Source of the DNA: Collinsella aerofaciens
Lineage (GTDB): Bacteria; Actinomycetota; Coriobacteriia; Coriobacteriales; Coriobacteriaceae
Length of the DNA stretch: 6,708 nt
Assembly (NCBI GenBank): GCA_014846205.1
Contig: RKAY01000141.1
Location: 1-6,708 of the forward strand
Direction: 5' to 3'
In this document: piece after piece, positions 6,408 through 6,708 of the stretch
Layout of the letters: every line of letters starts with the position of its first letter
Position numbering within the stretch: the stretch's first letter is position 1
Notes under the pieces: model-generated
Database searches by the model: none
Told to the model about the DNA's origin: nothing
What the model saw: only the letters and a program-made list of their open reading frames with translations
Made by a program: the position numbers and the translations under genes

Positions 6408-6695
6408 CTACAGGCGGTACATAAAGTTGAAGACGTCCTCGCGCTGGATGGACACGTTGACGCCCGAAAGCTCGCCGGCCTCGGCCAGCGCCTTCTGCAG
6501 CTCGGCGAAGTCGAGCTTGGACTCGGCGGTATCGGCCAGCATGGTCATGGTGAAGATGTCCTCGATAATGGACTGCGTGATGTCGCGGATGTCGACGTTG
6601 GCCTCGCCTAGGACACGGGTGACGCCGGCGACGATGCCGGGGCGGTTCTTGCCAAGGACGGTGATGACGATACGGGAGGACGAGATCTCGGCCAT
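6408..6695 (-). CDS. ACT-domain protein, UPF0237 type
   Basis: A 95-residue stand-alone ACT domain with no catalytic domain. The N-terminal strand and turn ITVLGKNRPGIVAGVTRVL (about 11-29) followed by NVDIRDITQSIIEDIFTM (33-50) is the pattern of the UPF0237 family, related to the ACT domains of GcvR. ACT domains usually bind amino acids or similar small ligands at dimer interfaces, so a sensory or regulatory role is likely. The true function and ligand are unknown. The ATG at 6695 has GAAAGGG (minus strand, 6708-6702) 6 nt upstream, and the length is full for the family. It is the first gene of a probable two-gene unit with citrate synthase; its promoter lies outside the window. In many Firmicutes this gene is followed by a UPF0210 (DUF711) gene, but here citrate synthase takes that place. 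Confidence 0.88.
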   Translation of the reverse strand: MAEISSSRIVITVLGKNRPGIVAGVTRVLGEANVDIRDITQSIIEDIFTMTMLADTAESKLDFAELQKALAEAGELSGVNVSIQREDVFNFMYRL

Positions 6696-6708
6696 GGGAA
6701 ACCCTTTC

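Overview
The window looks like an ordinary chromosomal stretch of a high-GC actinobacterium. The best guess is a gut member of the Coriobacteriia, close to Collinsella. This rests on the GC-rich codon use, the protein sequences, and many GGGGAC-containing intergenic repeats of a kind I associate with that group. The taxonomy is inference; no marker gene settles it.

Layout: (1) positions 2-766 (+) hold the C-terminal part of a tyrosyl-tRNA synthetase (tyrS), closed by a strong intrinsic terminator at 794-830. (2) Positions 989-2809 (+) hold a complete adenine deaminase (ade), with a plausible promoter just upstream. (3) Positions 3016-3810 (+) hold a Cof-type HAD-IIB phosphatase. Its Shine-Dalgarno sits inside a long terminator-like hairpin. 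(4) A 172-bp convergent gap (3811-3981) is filled almost edge to edge by a palindromic, MITE/REP-like composite repeat. (5) Positions 3982-4824 (-) hold a second, divergent Cof-type HAD-IIB phosphatase. (6) Positions 4912-6330 (-) hold a complete citrate synthase (gltA) with its own terminator at 4848-4888. (7) Positions 6408-6695 (-) hold a small ACT-domain protein of the UPF0237 type, probably co-transcribed with gltA.

The genes are mostly independent housekeeping units: tRNA charging, purine salvage, phosphate-ester housekeeping, entry to the oxidative branch toward 2-oxoglutarate and glutamate, and a presumed amino-acid-sensing ACT protein. The two HAD genes converge on the repeat. The ACT and gltA genes form the only likely operon.

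I see no convincing new multi-gene system. The observations most worth a second look are all non-coding: the composite GGGGAC repeat between the HAD genes, related copies after tyrS and ade, the hairpin that would mask the ribosome-binding site of the first HAD gene, and the gltA terminator placed a few bases before the ribosome-binding site of the second.
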